Of a DNA stretch of 64,000 bases, positions 53,151-64,000 are shown one piece after another. Location of the stretch: assembly GCA_949316235.1 (NCBI GenBank), contig OX438742.1, forward strand, positions 9,146,815-9,210,814. The letters are read 5' to 3'. The position numbers and the translations under genes are program-made. Source of the DNA: Oegoconia quadripuncta. Taxonomy: Eukaryota > Arthropoda > Insecta > Lepidoptera > Autostichidae. The notes below the pieces were generated by a model. The model did not search any database, was not told where the DNA came from, and saw nothing but the letters and a program-made list of their open reading frames with translations. Position 1 is the stretch's first letter; every line of letters starts with the position of its first letter.

Positions 53151-55439
53151 CATAATTTATTTCCCGAAGTAAATGGATATATTATAGGTAACCTACGCGC
53201 GGAAATGAAAAAATGTTTATTTCTTTCTTTGCATGCAGCGTATTGTTAAGATTTCCTTTTAGGGATGAGGAACCTGTGCCAGAAAATCTTGCTCTTCCTT
53301 AACTAAGCATAGTAAATATTGTAATTATTAATAGATTAGATACTACCACTTAATTTTAAACAACCATTATTCGCAAATCGCTGGTAACTACTGTAACCTC
53401 TTTCAAAATGGGAATCATTATTTCCTTGTTTGTAATTGATAAACAAATAAAAGTCAGAAAACGAATGTCAAAAATCCACTAACAATACATTTGCCTTGCT
53501 AAGTTCCGATATGGATTAAACTAGAGACTTGGGCAAAAAATACGCAGCAGCTGATATTTAATTTGTCCAAATATGACATAGTTTAGGAGATCTGAGGGAA
53601 CAGATGAAAAGCATGCGTCATAGTTATATACAATGCCCGCTAATATGATAACATAACTTTGCCGTAGTTAGGTAAAACAAATACAATTGCAGTTGCATCC
53701 AGCTCATCACGTACTGTTCCGTTGGTCAGCTAATGCGCTCAAGACACCGTTTTGGGTCACCAGCGCGCCTGGCGGAAGTGCATCATTTTCTCATACTAAA
53801 GGGCTTCGAACTCGCCTGTTCCTGCCTCAGCAATCAACTGAGGAACATTGCGGAAGCGCGTAGCCTGGATTCTGAATATTGTACTGTACGCGCTAATAGG
53901 ACGATCTCACAGTGACTAGTACAAGGCAGATTCGTGCAATACTATGGACACAAATTTGCGTCTCAATACAATATTCCACGTATCGGAGCCTCATACATAA
54001 TAAATAATGGTATATACGAATTGATCTTACAAGTTCATGGACACAATCAATCAAAACAATAAAAATTCTACGGCGTTTCGTTCACTGTATAGTAGGGTTC
54101 AGCGTATAAAATTAAGGCTGGATATGCATACTTGAAACCGATAGGTGTACAACCTTTATATATATCTATGCACAAAATAGGATAGAAAATCATTTTTAAA
54201 ACACTTCGTCATCTAATTACGAAAAAAAAACAAGTGCCGTTAGGCATATCATGGTTGTGCTACTCATTAACGTAGAGTGTAAAACTAATAAACTACCGAA
54301 CTTGGAGTAATAGAGCAACTGTTAATACCAAGTAGACTAAAACAGTAAATTACTTCATGTACAGCTCATTCGAGTTTTTCTTTGCCTGCAATGACATTCA
54401 GATTGTTTTTGCTAAAGTTTCAAAAATTAGCTCTCATTTCCTAGAGCAGTGAACTAATAAGCGGTATAAATTGTAACACTTTCAAAACTAGGTTGAATTT
54501 CTATTGTACTGTACTGCTTCAAAAGTTTAGGGTACCGTCGGTGTTTGAGAAACCCATGTTAAATGTTACTAATGTGACACTTTACAAATATTATTCTATA
54601 TTTTATTAGGCGATGTTTATTGAATGAATAATTAATATTGAAAAATATTTACCATAGATTAACATTCACAATAGCAACATCTAGAATTAAAGCGCTGGGT
54701 ACAAATCAATACCATAAAATTCGATAGAAGAGTCAAGACGAGTATAATCCGATTTCAGTTTTTTGAAGATGCCCGATCTTTAATTAATTGGTATATTGAT
54801 CCAAGAATGAGTCCAGCGAAATGTTTTTTCGTGTAATGTATAGATAGATACCTATATGTATTTCAGTTTTATTATTTTGAAACTCTACCTACATTCTAGT
54901 ATTGTAGATATTGTTCTACTATCGGAATTGCGCAACTTTTGGTACAGTCTTTGGGTGGACGATCACCATCGACCACATAATGGGGACCACTTCCACCACA
55001 CACGTCTTTAAACCAAGTCCGCTGCCGTTAGAAAATTCGATTTTTCATAAAAGGACATGACACTGTGCGGCGGCTTGAAAATTTTTATTGTCATGGCTTC
55101 TGGTCTGACATACATCCACCAATCTGTGTTAGGCCCATATGGTAGATTAAGGCCTTTGATTTAATATCCTTTTCTGGAGGGAGGGGGCTTCGCCCAAGTA
55201 GTGTCGATGGAAGGCTTTGATGTTATACGAAACATCGTGATTTGATTACCGTGACAATATGGTCACGTAAGAATATTCCTGTTTGTATTTATTTTGTCTG
55301 CCGTCCTGATTTAGACACACTCTTTATGACTCAACTATAGTATAACACTGGGTATCTAAGAAAACACGGATTGATAATATAATATGACGTTTTTACTTTC
55401 GATAGAATTTAATTTGCCGTAATGACTTGCTTGAAATAT

Positions 55440-55835
55440 AAAGAATAAAGACAGAGTCAGATTATCGGACATACGAGATAAAACAAAAGTCAATAAAATA
55501 TCAACAACAATTAGAAAATTGAAATGGAAGTGGACAGGACATATGCTTAGAGACAGACAAAATAAGTGGACACATAAAGTAACATACTGGTATCCAAGAG
55601 ACGGAAAAAGAAGGAGAGGCAGACAAAACCAAAGATGGGAGGACTATATAAGAAAGGTGGCAGGTGCATGTTGGACCAGAATAGCACAAGATCGATATAT
55701 TTGGAAGATTCTAGAGGAGGCCTATGTCGAAGGACAGACTGAAAGGGTTGCTGATGTTTAAATAGTGTTTTAAAAATTTTTATATAATTAATATGTAAAC
55801 TTTTTTCAGTAAATAAAGGCTTATTATTATTAATG
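55440..55835 (+). pseudogene. RTE-like LINE 3' end
   Basis: The frame at 55519-55761 reads MKWKWTGHMLRDRQNKWTHK, YPRDGKRRRGRQNQRWEDYI and RIAQDRYIWKILEEAYVEGQ, with similar sequence upstream from about 55460 (DKTKVNKISTTIRKL). This is the C-terminal part of RTE-type reverse transcriptases. It is followed by TAAATAAAGG and a TTATTATTATT tail. The ATG is internal to the original ORF. Confidence 0.75.
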
Positions 55836-56419
55836 ACTGGCTTACGGAACCCTTTTGGTAGTTTCAAGGAGAACGCTTTGCGAGTTTTATGTTATTCCTT
55901 CGTGGCCTCGCGCCTCGGCTAAGCGAACGTTGACTCCTTTTTGCACAAGCGACCGTTCTTGCCTGTTTTGTCGTGACCGCCAGCTGCGCCCGACGAGATG
56001 TTTAATACGTGTTCCAACTCTGCCTGCGAACTATGGCGATGTTACCTGTTATAAGCCAAACTTTCAAAATAAATTTCCTCTTTAATACATAGATTTCTTG
56101 TTGGCTTTTTCCTTTTTTTGGATGCTCTTTAAAGATAATATCGTGTTGTCCTTGCTCACCGATCTATGGTCGTATGTGGTCGTAAATAGGTAATAAAATG
56201 ACCATGTTGATTTATTTTGTTCCCGAGAAGATTAAGTTTTGTTATTTCTTTTTGGCCTTCTGCTGTGCGTCCCTTTTATGGCATGCTTCTTATTGAATAA
56301 TTATGACAACTGCCCTTTGGGGTCGATTACCCACTGTACTGGGATCTTCATATAGTTATATGCACTTTGGAAGACCTACCTCCAAATTATTCTCACTGAG
56401 AAGTCTGTGTGGCTGTTAG

Positions 56420-56504
56420 TAGTAAGTTACAGTCTCCCAAATAAATTGGAGCTTCGGGTCAGCGCGCTTCCACCTTCGGTCTCATCTTCACTTAACATCA
56501 GCAA
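56420..56504 (+). repeat. SINE family B, 3' end
   Basis: CTCCCAAATAAATTGGAGC, TTCGGGTCAGCGCGCTTCCA, CATCTTCACTTAACATCAG. It is interrupted by the MITE at 56505-56684, after which GTGCGATTA continues the SINE tail. Confidence 0.6.
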
Positions 56505-56684
56505 GGCTACCACAATTTAGAGCGATTCGAATGAGAAAGAGTCGCGCGCGACTTAGTCTCAGTTTCTTGCAGCTGATTGGCTGTAGCTTGACAGCTGTCA
56601 ACTTGACCGCCAATCGGGTTTCAGAGAGTAGGCTATCTCGCACGCGACTCTATGTCACTCGAGTCGCGCTAAGTTGTAGTAGCC
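56505..56684. mobile_element. MITE with about 48-bp inverted ends, inserted in a SINE
   Basis: Left end GGCTACCACAATTTAGAGCG through GAGTCGCGCGCGAC. The right end is its inverse with about ten changes. 180 bp. The interior has GCTGATTGGCTG and GACAGCTGTC, with a smaller inverted pair. Confidence 0.7.
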
Positions 56685-56960
56685 CTGTAGGTGCGATTAA
56701 GGATATACGTATTGTGTATAAAATAACGTTCTTCCACGTGAAAATGAGATCAAAGTACATATGTATTGTATAATAACAACTTGAGCGTTTTGCACATTAA
56801 TATACATTGCCTAAAATCTCCTAAAATTCAACCTCATTAGTCAACTACATTTTATGTAAATATGAAGCAAATGTTGATAAAGAATACAATGCTTCTAAAC
56901 AATGAGTATTACTTTCTGACTGTGTTATGCGTGTTTCGTGCGTAGGTATTTATGTGCTTA

Positions 56961-57731
56961 GTTTTATGCAGAGGTGTGACTTATCTAAGATACAAGTATC
57001 TGAAATACAGATACAAGATGCAAGATACGTATTTTCATTTTGTATCTAAAATACTTTTTAAAAAATCATTTTGTATCTTGTATTTAAATATATTTTGTTT
57101 GGTATCTTAGTATTTTATAAATACTTTTTCTGATAAAATACTTTTAGTAATATATTAGTAGAAATATATAAAATAAATGCGTAAAATTGAGCATGTCATT
57201 ATTAGTCCAACATCACATTGGTAGATGGCGACTCTTTCTTTGCACTGCACTGGCCTGTATCTATACAAGATGTGGCAAATGCACAAGTCGTGCGAGCCAA
57301 ACAATTAAAAAAAAAAAAACTGAAATGTAATTTCATTTGAGAAGATGACCGCCTTTTTGTATATATTACATTACATTAAGTTATTTACGAATAATTCGTA
57401 AATAACTTAATGTTAAGTTATTTACATAGGTAAATAACATTAAGTTATTTACGAATAAATCGTGTTATGTTATGTAACGTGTGTGTTATGTTATCGTGTT
57501 ATGTCAATTAAGAAAAATAAACTTAGAATTCATTAAAATAAAATCTTGTTTTCTTACAAAAGTATTTGTATCAAGAAGTATTTAGAAGATACGTATTTGG
57601 TATTTAGTATTTCAGATACTATTCTCGAAAGTATTTTGTATCTGGTATCTGAAATACTTTATTTAAAAGTATCTTGCATTTTGTATTGCAGATACTTTGT
57701 ACAGGGTATTTTGTACATCTCTGGTTTTATG
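56961..57731. mobile_element. hAT-type non-autonomous element with 8-bp target duplication
   Basis: The element is 56969-57723 (755 bp). Ends are CAGAGGTGTGAC and (inverse) CAGAGATGTACA, and the flanking 8-bp duplication GTTTTATG is at 56961-56968 and 57724-57731. Many copies of GTATCTGAAATAC-like and AAGATAC motifs fill the subterminal regions. The centre has a 39-bp palindrome (57374-57412). No transposase ORF. Confidence 0.82.
57374..57412. repeat. 39-bp palindrome inside the hAT element
   Basis: CATTAAGTTATTTACGAAT, one central A, then its exact reverse complement. Partial copies of the arm follow at 57413-57462. Confidence 0.92.
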
Positions 57732-59109
57732 ATAACAATTAAATAAAAGGTAATTTATATGGTAAAGCTGCAGTCTGTCCAACGATGCCACAGTCAATAT
57801 GGCACGCGGCCGTGAAGTGTATAGAATCCCATGGAATTCCAGAGCGACCGGTTGAAAGCGGCCTCCATCCAGCGCCTTCCCGCGACCTTTATCAGGTTGT
57901 TAGTCCACCTTGTGAGTGGTTGTGATTGATATTTTAAGTCATTTTTTGCTTTGTGATGGGCGCTCATTGTGACTGTAACTTTAACTGTTTTACATACTTT
58001 TCACCTTTCCCTCGGGAGCATGTACGGTTTACGTACAAGTTACTTTTATTTGTGCTGCGCTTGCGCCCTACTTTTGGCACATAAACAAAAGGACAGTCGA
58101 CGAAATTACGCTGTCTCGATCGGTCACAATTAGCTATCCAAACACTGTAATTTATGTACGCAACAAACCTTTTGCTCATAATTCGGGTGTGTCAACTCAA
58201 CTACTCTTTTAACTTATAACTAAACCCCTTCTAACTTAACTTTAACTACCTAACTACTCCGAAGACATCCAAGACCATACACCTACGCTGCGCTTGCCAG
58301 TACGTGGTCTCCATTTGAGAACTATAATGCCACACCGGCCATCAGTTCTTCGTGCTATATGCGCTCTGCCCACTGCCACTTCTACTTACTACTCCGCTTG
58401 GCTATGTCAGTGACCTTCGTTCCTCATTTCCTTATTCGATCATGCTGGCTTATCCCTCTATATATTGCATATATTCTTCATTTGTCTTAGCGAGTCGATG
58501 GCAAAAGCATCAAATTCTTGAGTACCAGAATGTGGCCACACGTATTGCGCCGTAGAGAAGACTGACGTCCAGCGGTAGACCTGTATAGACGGTGTCATTT
58601 CACCTGCTATTTGTCTAGAACATAACGAAAGTCACCTGCGTGGATCGCTGCAAATCACCGGACATTATGCAACATGCAGCTGTGCCGACCGATACGCATC
58701 TGTAACTCATAAACTCTGTGATATCAGCTGTGCGTAGCTCTTTTATGTGCCATAAAAACTTTGGGCCAATATAATTCGTGTTTCGAATATTAAGAATTAT
58801 TTTATAGATATCTAACTACCTTAGGTTTATTTTTGGTTGTCTGTTATTACCTGACAGTCCCAAAGGAGGATTATGTTTTTCGAGTGTATGTATAACGGAT
58901 GAGTTTTTTACCGAAGGAAAAGGAAGAATAAAAATAGGCATTAGGTAAGTGAAATAGAAGGTATTGGCATAGGTAGTTTATTTTTTTTTGCAAAACCATC
59001 ATCGTATATAGCGTTAATTGTGTCATTTGACGGTCGAGTTTGTAGTATTCTACATAATTACATCATTAAATAAAATAAATAAAGAAAACTTGGAGAAAAT
59101 ATGAGTTTG

Positions 59110-59400
59110 AAATAAATCTCGCATGATAGGAACTCTACAAATCCCGCCCAGTCGCATCCGGGGGGTGTCATCCTCTCTCTGGTCGCGTCCGACAACTACA
59201 TCGCCCCGAGGTGTAGCCGCCCGCGACCCTCAGGCGACATCCTCGTAGCGAGCGTTGCCGCAAGGTCACTGCTCTCCAACCCTCCTCGCTCGCCAGACCG
59301 GACGAGTTCGACCAGGTCTCTACGCCCTTGGTTTGGTGCGCCCAAGGACTAATCCCTGGATATGTGACCGTTTCTATAGTTTTAAACACATCAGTCCTGG
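59110..59400. other. GC-rich segment just before the third coding exon
   Basis: Markedly more GC-rich than its surroundings and open in several frames. I find no family match, and the reading frames across it do not splice sensibly to the flanking PH-domain exons. It may be the relic of a GC-rich LINE. Confidence 0.35.
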
Positions 59401-59537
59401 TAGTGTCAAATCAGGTACTAGTTGTACAGATCCGAGCCGATCATGGCCTATGCAACATAGAGATGAAATTGATGTCATTATCTTCAGCATTTTACACAGC
59501 TTTGTAGGGTATGCCTCATGGATGTGTGTTTGTGCAG

Positions 59538-59658
59538 GAGGGAGTGACCGGGGAGTGGCGGGGAGCGTGGGTGATGCTCGTGCGCCGCCTGTTGGTCTAC
59601 TACACCGGCCGGGACTCTGACATTACCACCGTCGACCTGAGGAAGACCAGGTGTATTA
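59538..59658 (+). CDS. RhoGAP15B: RhoGAP15B/ARAP-like protein, third coding exon in window
   Basis: The acceptor TTTGTGCAG ends at 59537. The frame EGVTGEWRGAWVMLVRRLLV, YYTGRDSDITTVDLRKTRCI continues the second PH domain from GWCYLK. The W-R-x-A-W-V strand and the L-D-L-R-K strand are typical of PH domains in ARAP-type proteins. The exon ends with one base of the next codon before GTAAGT (59659). Further exons with the GAP domains must lie beyond 64000, because I find none in 59659-64000. Confidence 0.85.
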
Positions 59659-60365
59659 GTAAGTTACCACTTTCCACTTACAACTATTTGTGTCGTTTTT
59701 ATTTTACGTATTATTATTCGAACTCCGTGTTCTGAGATTGTAATAAATTATAATTCTACCTATTGTGTCTCATGGTGACTGGACACATAAACACAGGGAG
59801 CGTCTAATATTTCTAGTACCTAAGCATTTCGTAGTAGGTAAGTCTGTGATATCGTAGATCAAGAAACCCATCAACAGCTGTGCTGGAGATTAGCCTCTCC
59901 CATGGCGCGACATTATGTTTGTGTGTGTCCCATTGGCGTCCGTGATCTCACCTCAGGCTCCACTGAAAAACAGCGTGGTAGTAGTTTTTTCCTCTCGACT
60001 ACAACCTATGCTGAGATGAGGACTAGTTTTGACCACATTTACCACATTGCGACACCGAAAACTAGCTACTGCTTATTTTTAGATTGCTCTTCCATATTTT
60101 TTGTTGTATTATGTAGTACATACAACCCGATTGCTTATTTGTAATGTATGTGTGTCGCTCAATGGATCAAATAAAGTTTTCTTATGCGTGTCCGTCACTT
60201 GGTTTTGAAACGTTCGTCTTGGAGATTCCTTCGTCTTATCTGTACGTCTGCAGTGTTTGAAATATGATAGCTAAGCCTCTTAATAATCAGGCTTCCTCAT
60301 TTGATAATATCAAAAAATCTAAAATTTCTTTGTTTCGTAACTTTATATAACTACTAACTTTAATA

Positions 60366-60535
60366 ACTTTATCGCGGAAATTTGTATATCCCGCGGGAAC
60401 TATTCACTTAAAAAATTAATCCAGGGTATGTTCTACCTATATACCAAATTTCATCCAAATTGAGCAATAAACAATCAAAGAAATAAACAAACAAACATTC
60501 AAACCTTCGCATTTATAATATTAGTTAGCTAGATT
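60366..60535 (-). repeat. Dispersed repeat family D (copy 3)
   Basis: TTATCGCGGAAATTTGTATA, CCCGCGGGAACTATTC, AATCCAGGGTATGTTCTACC, TTTATAATATTAGTTAG, matching copy 1 at 38162-38392. Confidence 0.65.
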
Positions 60536-60572
60536 AGATAAATTGAAAATTTAGAAAACCCCCGATAACAAT

Positions 60573-60910
60573 GGCCCGTATTAATAAACCATCCTCAAGA
60601 TTGAGAACAGTCTTGTGACCGGTCTCAAGTAAACGTGTTGATTAATAACCCGAACTTGAGACCTGAAAAACACGTACATACTCAAGCGGGGCATGTCACT
60701 TGAGAGGTGCGCGTATTTATAAACGAAACTCAAGACTATCGTTCATTCGCCGCTGAGGCGAATACTTGAGAAGTGATCTCAGCTGAGTAGATCTCAAGAT
60801 TGGTTTATAAATTAGCACGGAGCTTGAGATAGCGTCAACTGCTTAAGACGCATCTCGGTTGATACAGCCTCAAGACTTGTATTGAGATTGGTTTATTAAT
60901 TCGTAGGTCC
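60573..60910. mobile_element. MITE with many CTCAAG/CTTGAG motifs
   Basis: Ends GGCCCGTATTAATAAACCAT and (inverse) GGACCTACGAATTAATAAACCA. The roughly 330-bp interior holds about ten copies of CTCAAG or CTTGAG in both orientations, giving several overlapping hairpins. Ends of this kind occur in Harbinger-type MITEs, which is an inference. A TSD is not certain. Confidence 0.65.
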
Positions 60911-62344
60911 TACGCCCTATGTGGTTTCCACTCTAAAACTTTCAATACGGCCTAGCTGTAAATATGACATCCACAAACACGATCATAATTTAGTGACAAA
61001 CATTTCATAACCACATTAGTCACAATTACTAATTTGCTCATAACACAGTGCATACCGTTACTCAGGACCAGTAACCAGTTCGTTAACGAGAGTATGTCGA
61101 GGACGTGCCAAAACACACAGTGCAGTTTTCTATTTGCTTTCTGTGTTTTCACGTTCTACCCACTCTTTACCACCCACTCCATTTTAGACACAAATTTAAC
61201 CGAAGGAGGGTTATCATTTCGACTTTATTTTAATTTTTAGTTTGGTGTCACATATATTGTGTATGTCTAATAATGTATGACTGCAATAATTCGTGATTAA
61301 TTAAATAATTTATTTGAAAGTACTGCCAGAGTTGCTACATAAATTTGGTGTAGATCTGATGATGCACGCCGGAGATATAGAACGGAACGTTATTGAAGTC
61401 GGTTGTTTTGCACATTTGTGGCCGTTCAAGTAATAAGTTATTTTCTGATTTTAGGCCGGGATTTATTTGCACGATACTTTTAACTTGCATTAACGATAAG
61501 GATTCTTGTTTTGCAATTTGCTGATCGGACCTGAAAACAGGATTTATGGCGCTACGCCCTGTAAATCTCACCAATGGATGGGTGTCCCTTTTTTAGATTT
61601 TTCCCACGTCTACGTCTAGATTCCCAATTCTATAAAATTTAACTTATCGCGTATTTTTAATATTGTCATAATGTTAAAATTTGCTTCAAATGTGAAACCC
61701 GCGTGCCTTCTGTTTCGAGTTTAAAACTAGCGTCATGGATTTGTTTCGTCAAATACAAAAATTTACTAAATGCAGCTAGGAAAGTTTAGTTTTATGAAAA
61801 GATGTTTGAGCATTTAGATATTACGGGTAGAGAATCGTGTAGAGAGTGGAAACACCTACCTACTACAGTTCGTACTGACTTGGCCAGCAGTAGCGGAAAT
61901 ATCACGTACCGGTTGCAACTCGGTGCTGACTTATCTCCTCCGAGATAGCGAACGCAATGCGTAAACGGTTGTGTAAATCGATAATGACCGGCGGCTGGGA
62001 GCCGCGAAAGTGAATATGTGAAAGACAATTTGGAATCAAAAGAGTTTACAGTGCCCTTGTTATAATGTTATCAAATTCGGTTTTGCATACAAACTGTATT
62101 GATGTTAAGGTTCTAAGATTTCCACGCCTGGTAGCTACTGTTTCCGAATCTCAAGATCTGTTCACATTAACTTTGCTTTGTCAAGGCCACATGGCGTCGC
62201 TTTCCACTGAGATTCTCCCTAATCGCTACGCTGGCAGACGGATAGACGATCGATAAAAGGGTACATGGGGCTTGTTACAAATGTTGTTTCATTATTAACA
62301 AAAAATAAGATATGTTACAAAAAAGTAGCTACTCGTTTCGGTTT

Positions 62345-62500
62345 GTAGTAGGGTATTTTCAAAGTCCACCTGGTCAACTCCCACCATCTTATATATGTCT
62401 GCCGCCAAGCAGCGACGTTGTTGTTGTTGTGTTTTAGTACCCCAAAAAGTTGATTCAGGTGAGGATGCTACCACCTTTGGCCTCATCTTCACTTAACGTT
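62345..62500 (+). repeat. SINE family B, body and 3' end
   Basis: GTAGTAGGGTATTTTCAAAG, CACCATCTTATATATGTCTG, CCGCCAAGCAGCGACGTTG, CCTCATCTTCACTTAACG. It lacks the tRNA-like head. Confidence 0.65.
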
Positions 62501-63549
62501 GTGGTTAATAATAAAGTAGTTTTTAATACGTGAATCGATATTGTAAACACCCAGAAGTAATTTTTGTATCTCATCTGTTAAGCGGAACCGACGGTCTATA
62601 GGTGCTATACGATATCATAATGACACCTACGGGAAGAGTTGTCTGTCGCCTATTCTATTTTCTAGGATAGGCGGCCACCTATTAAAAAAAAATTCTAAAT
62701 TAAGATCTTGCGTAAGAATTCGCTCAACTCGTGCTACCATGGCTTCTGATTGACATGAAAACTGAAACACGTAAATAGATGTAATTGTATAGTTACGGGT
62801 TGCGTGTAGAAAAAAACAAAAAGCTATGCCATTGTGTTCGCTTAGGTTAACACTGAGTATGAGTAGTCGCAATGATTCATCCCATTTCTAAGTAGCGCCT
62901 CAGAGGCCATATTAGTATGTGGTTAACTTGTATTGTGTGTTCATACATAACGGATATACCGTTGACTGCACGCAAAGTGTACTTTGTACGTTCGTTTTAT
63001 CTCTACGAGACAGGTCTGCACTATCCTGTATATTTTGTCTACCCTAATTTCATAGTCAACAGAAGGTATTGGGACATGTCGTGTATTATATTGTAGTCTG
63101 CACAGTCTACCAGTGTAAGCTGCTCTCGTGACACTTCTGGAAATGTGAAAGTAAGGTAGACTTACTTATACTGGAAATATGATAGGCGTTGTTCGGACGT
63201 GTGTACTGGAGACTATGTACCTATGCACAAGCATAAACATATCTTATCAGCGTAAAATAGGGCCAATTTGTCTCTTCCCGTGCGTGTCGTAAAAGGGGGC
63301 TAGTGATAGTATTACAGCATATGATGTGATATGGGTAGCAGCGTCGTTTGTGCGGAGTTCCCTAAAATCTGCGACGTGTGGAGATTTGATCTTACTCGTA
63401 CCATGGAAATCGATGCAAAACTTCCCATTGGAATGGCTTTTATCCAGCAGTTACTATAGGCCCGATATAAAGACACCTTTGAAATAAAGAAAAGAAAGAA
63501 AACATTTATTCAGCTTACAATGGGTACCTGAAGTCTTCTATACAGTTTA

Positions 63550-63862
63550 CTCAGCGTCAGTGATTCAGCGGTTAAGATACGGTCTCCAAATGTCGGAGAT
63601 CCGGGTTCGATTCCCAAGCAGGCCATGCACCAATCAGTTTTTAAATTTAATAACTTATGCGCATTTATCCGACTGCTCTTAAACGGTGAAGGAAAACATC
63701 GTGAGGAAATCTGCATTCTTGAGAAATAAAAATTTTAAGGCAAGTGAAGTCCCCAGCCCGCTTTAGGTCAGCGTGGTAGACCATGGCTCAAACTCCCTCA
63801 TTCGAGGGAAGGGCCTACATGTATCCCTGCAGTGGGATGTCTACTGGCTGATGTACAGTCTG
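63550..63862 (+). repeat. tRNA-derived SINE family A (copy 2)
   Basis: Head GTCAGTGATTCAGCGGTTAA, B box CCGGGTTCGATTCCCAAG, body GCATTTATCCGACTGCTCTT, AACGGTGAAGGAAAACATCG and TCGAGGGAAGGGCCTACATG, tail CCCTGCAGTGGGATGTCTAC. Nearly full length. Confidence 0.8.
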
Positions 63863-64000
63863 CTACAGGGGTCTAAATCTTGTAAATAAAGAAGTAATTG
63901 GGGCTTTGATTAGCAACTCTATTCTTGTTGACATAATTGTCTACCTAGACATCATTACCATAGACTCATTACGGGGTGATAAAGGGGATTAAATTATGTA

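Larger units (their letters stand above)
39095..59537 (+). other. Giant second intron (20,443 bp) of the RhoGAP15B-like gene
   Basis: GTTAGT at 39095 to TTTGTGCAG ending 59537. The exons on both sides join in phase 0 in the middle of a PH-domain strand (GWCYLK-EGVTGEWRGAW), so no coding exon is needed between. It is filled with transposon relics listed separately. Stretches without recognised features are 40380-41190, 41590-43270, 44835-45430, 45480-47740, 48600-49730, 49950-50950, 51490-51860, 53150-55440, 55840-56410 and 57735-59110. Confidence 0.85.
59659..64000 (+). other. Third intron of the RhoGAP15B-like gene (incomplete)
   Basis: Begins GTAAGT and runs off the window. It holds a family D repeat, a MITE and SINEs listed separately. 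Between 60911-62344 and 62500-63550 I recognise no feature. Confidence 0.7.

Noticed and set aside
53733..53915. 60-codon ORF as a gene
   Set aside because: No recognisable domain, no splice logic, lies inside the large intron among repeats. Likely chance or an old repeat.
61335..61574. 79-codon minus-strand ORF
   Set aside because: No recognisable domain or neighbours, and the DNA resembles dispersed repeat sequence. Not supported as a gene.

Overview
The window looks like a stretch of a lepidopteran (moth or butterfly) nuclear genome. It is AT-rich, its genes have introns with GT/AG borders, and it is crowded with interspersed repeats of kinds I associate with Lepidoptera: several tRNA-derived SINE families, a dispersed motif reading TTTAACCGACTTC, short palindromic MITEs, and decayed Jockey/CR1-, R1- and RTE-type LINE ends. 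The order-level assignment is an inference from repeat style and gene content, not from a species-specific marker.

Three protein-coding genes are well supported. On the left are the last two exons of a DIP2 (disco-interacting protein 2) orthologue, at 649-2258 and 2608-2860, followed by a probable long 3' UTR. In the middle is an intronless 516-codon gene at 24440-25990 that I do not recognise. It has a basic N-terminal half, 18 acidic 14-residue repeats and a C-terminal CaaX-like tail. On the right, a large gene starts at 36191 and runs off the window. Its exons at 36191-37713, 38896-39094 and 59538-59658 splice in frame into a proline-rich protein with consecutive PH domains, most like the RhoGAP15B/ARAP family. 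Its second intron is about 20.4 kb and is packed with SINEs, MITEs and LINE ends.

Between the first two genes lies a layered transposon stack. A transposase-like gene (cysteine-rich N-terminus, DDE_Tnp_4/Harbinger-like core, SWIM-type finger at the C-terminus) spans about 10838-22495. It is broken by a Ty3/Gypsy element (12140-20726, target duplication CTGAC). That element is itself interrupted in its reverse transcriptase by a complete, very young Ty1/Copia element (13705-18162, target duplication GATTA, identical 144-bp LTRs, open 1316-codon gag-pol). A solo LTR (21303-21744, duplication CCTGG) breaks the same gene a third time. Each target site can be read across in frame.

Upstream of this stack are a 701-bp hAT-type element with an 8-bp duplication (8026-8726) and an 800-bp element with 268-bp inverted arms, TA borders and a Tc1/mariner-like transposase relic (8941-9740). 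Downstream of the unrecognised gene is a six-unit, roughly 215-bp tandem satellite (26615-28178). From 28.6 to 35.2 kb come a minus-strand unrecognised ORF, a decayed minus-strand Gypsy element with a LINE inserted in it, a Jockey/CR1-like LINE with ORF1 and endonuclease, and an R1-like LINE tail.

The strongest candidates for something undescribed are the repeat-rich CaaX protein at 24440-25990 with its adjacent satellite, the Cys-rich/DDE/SWIM transposase gene, and an 11-mer-like amphipathic tract in the RhoGAP15B-like N-terminus.
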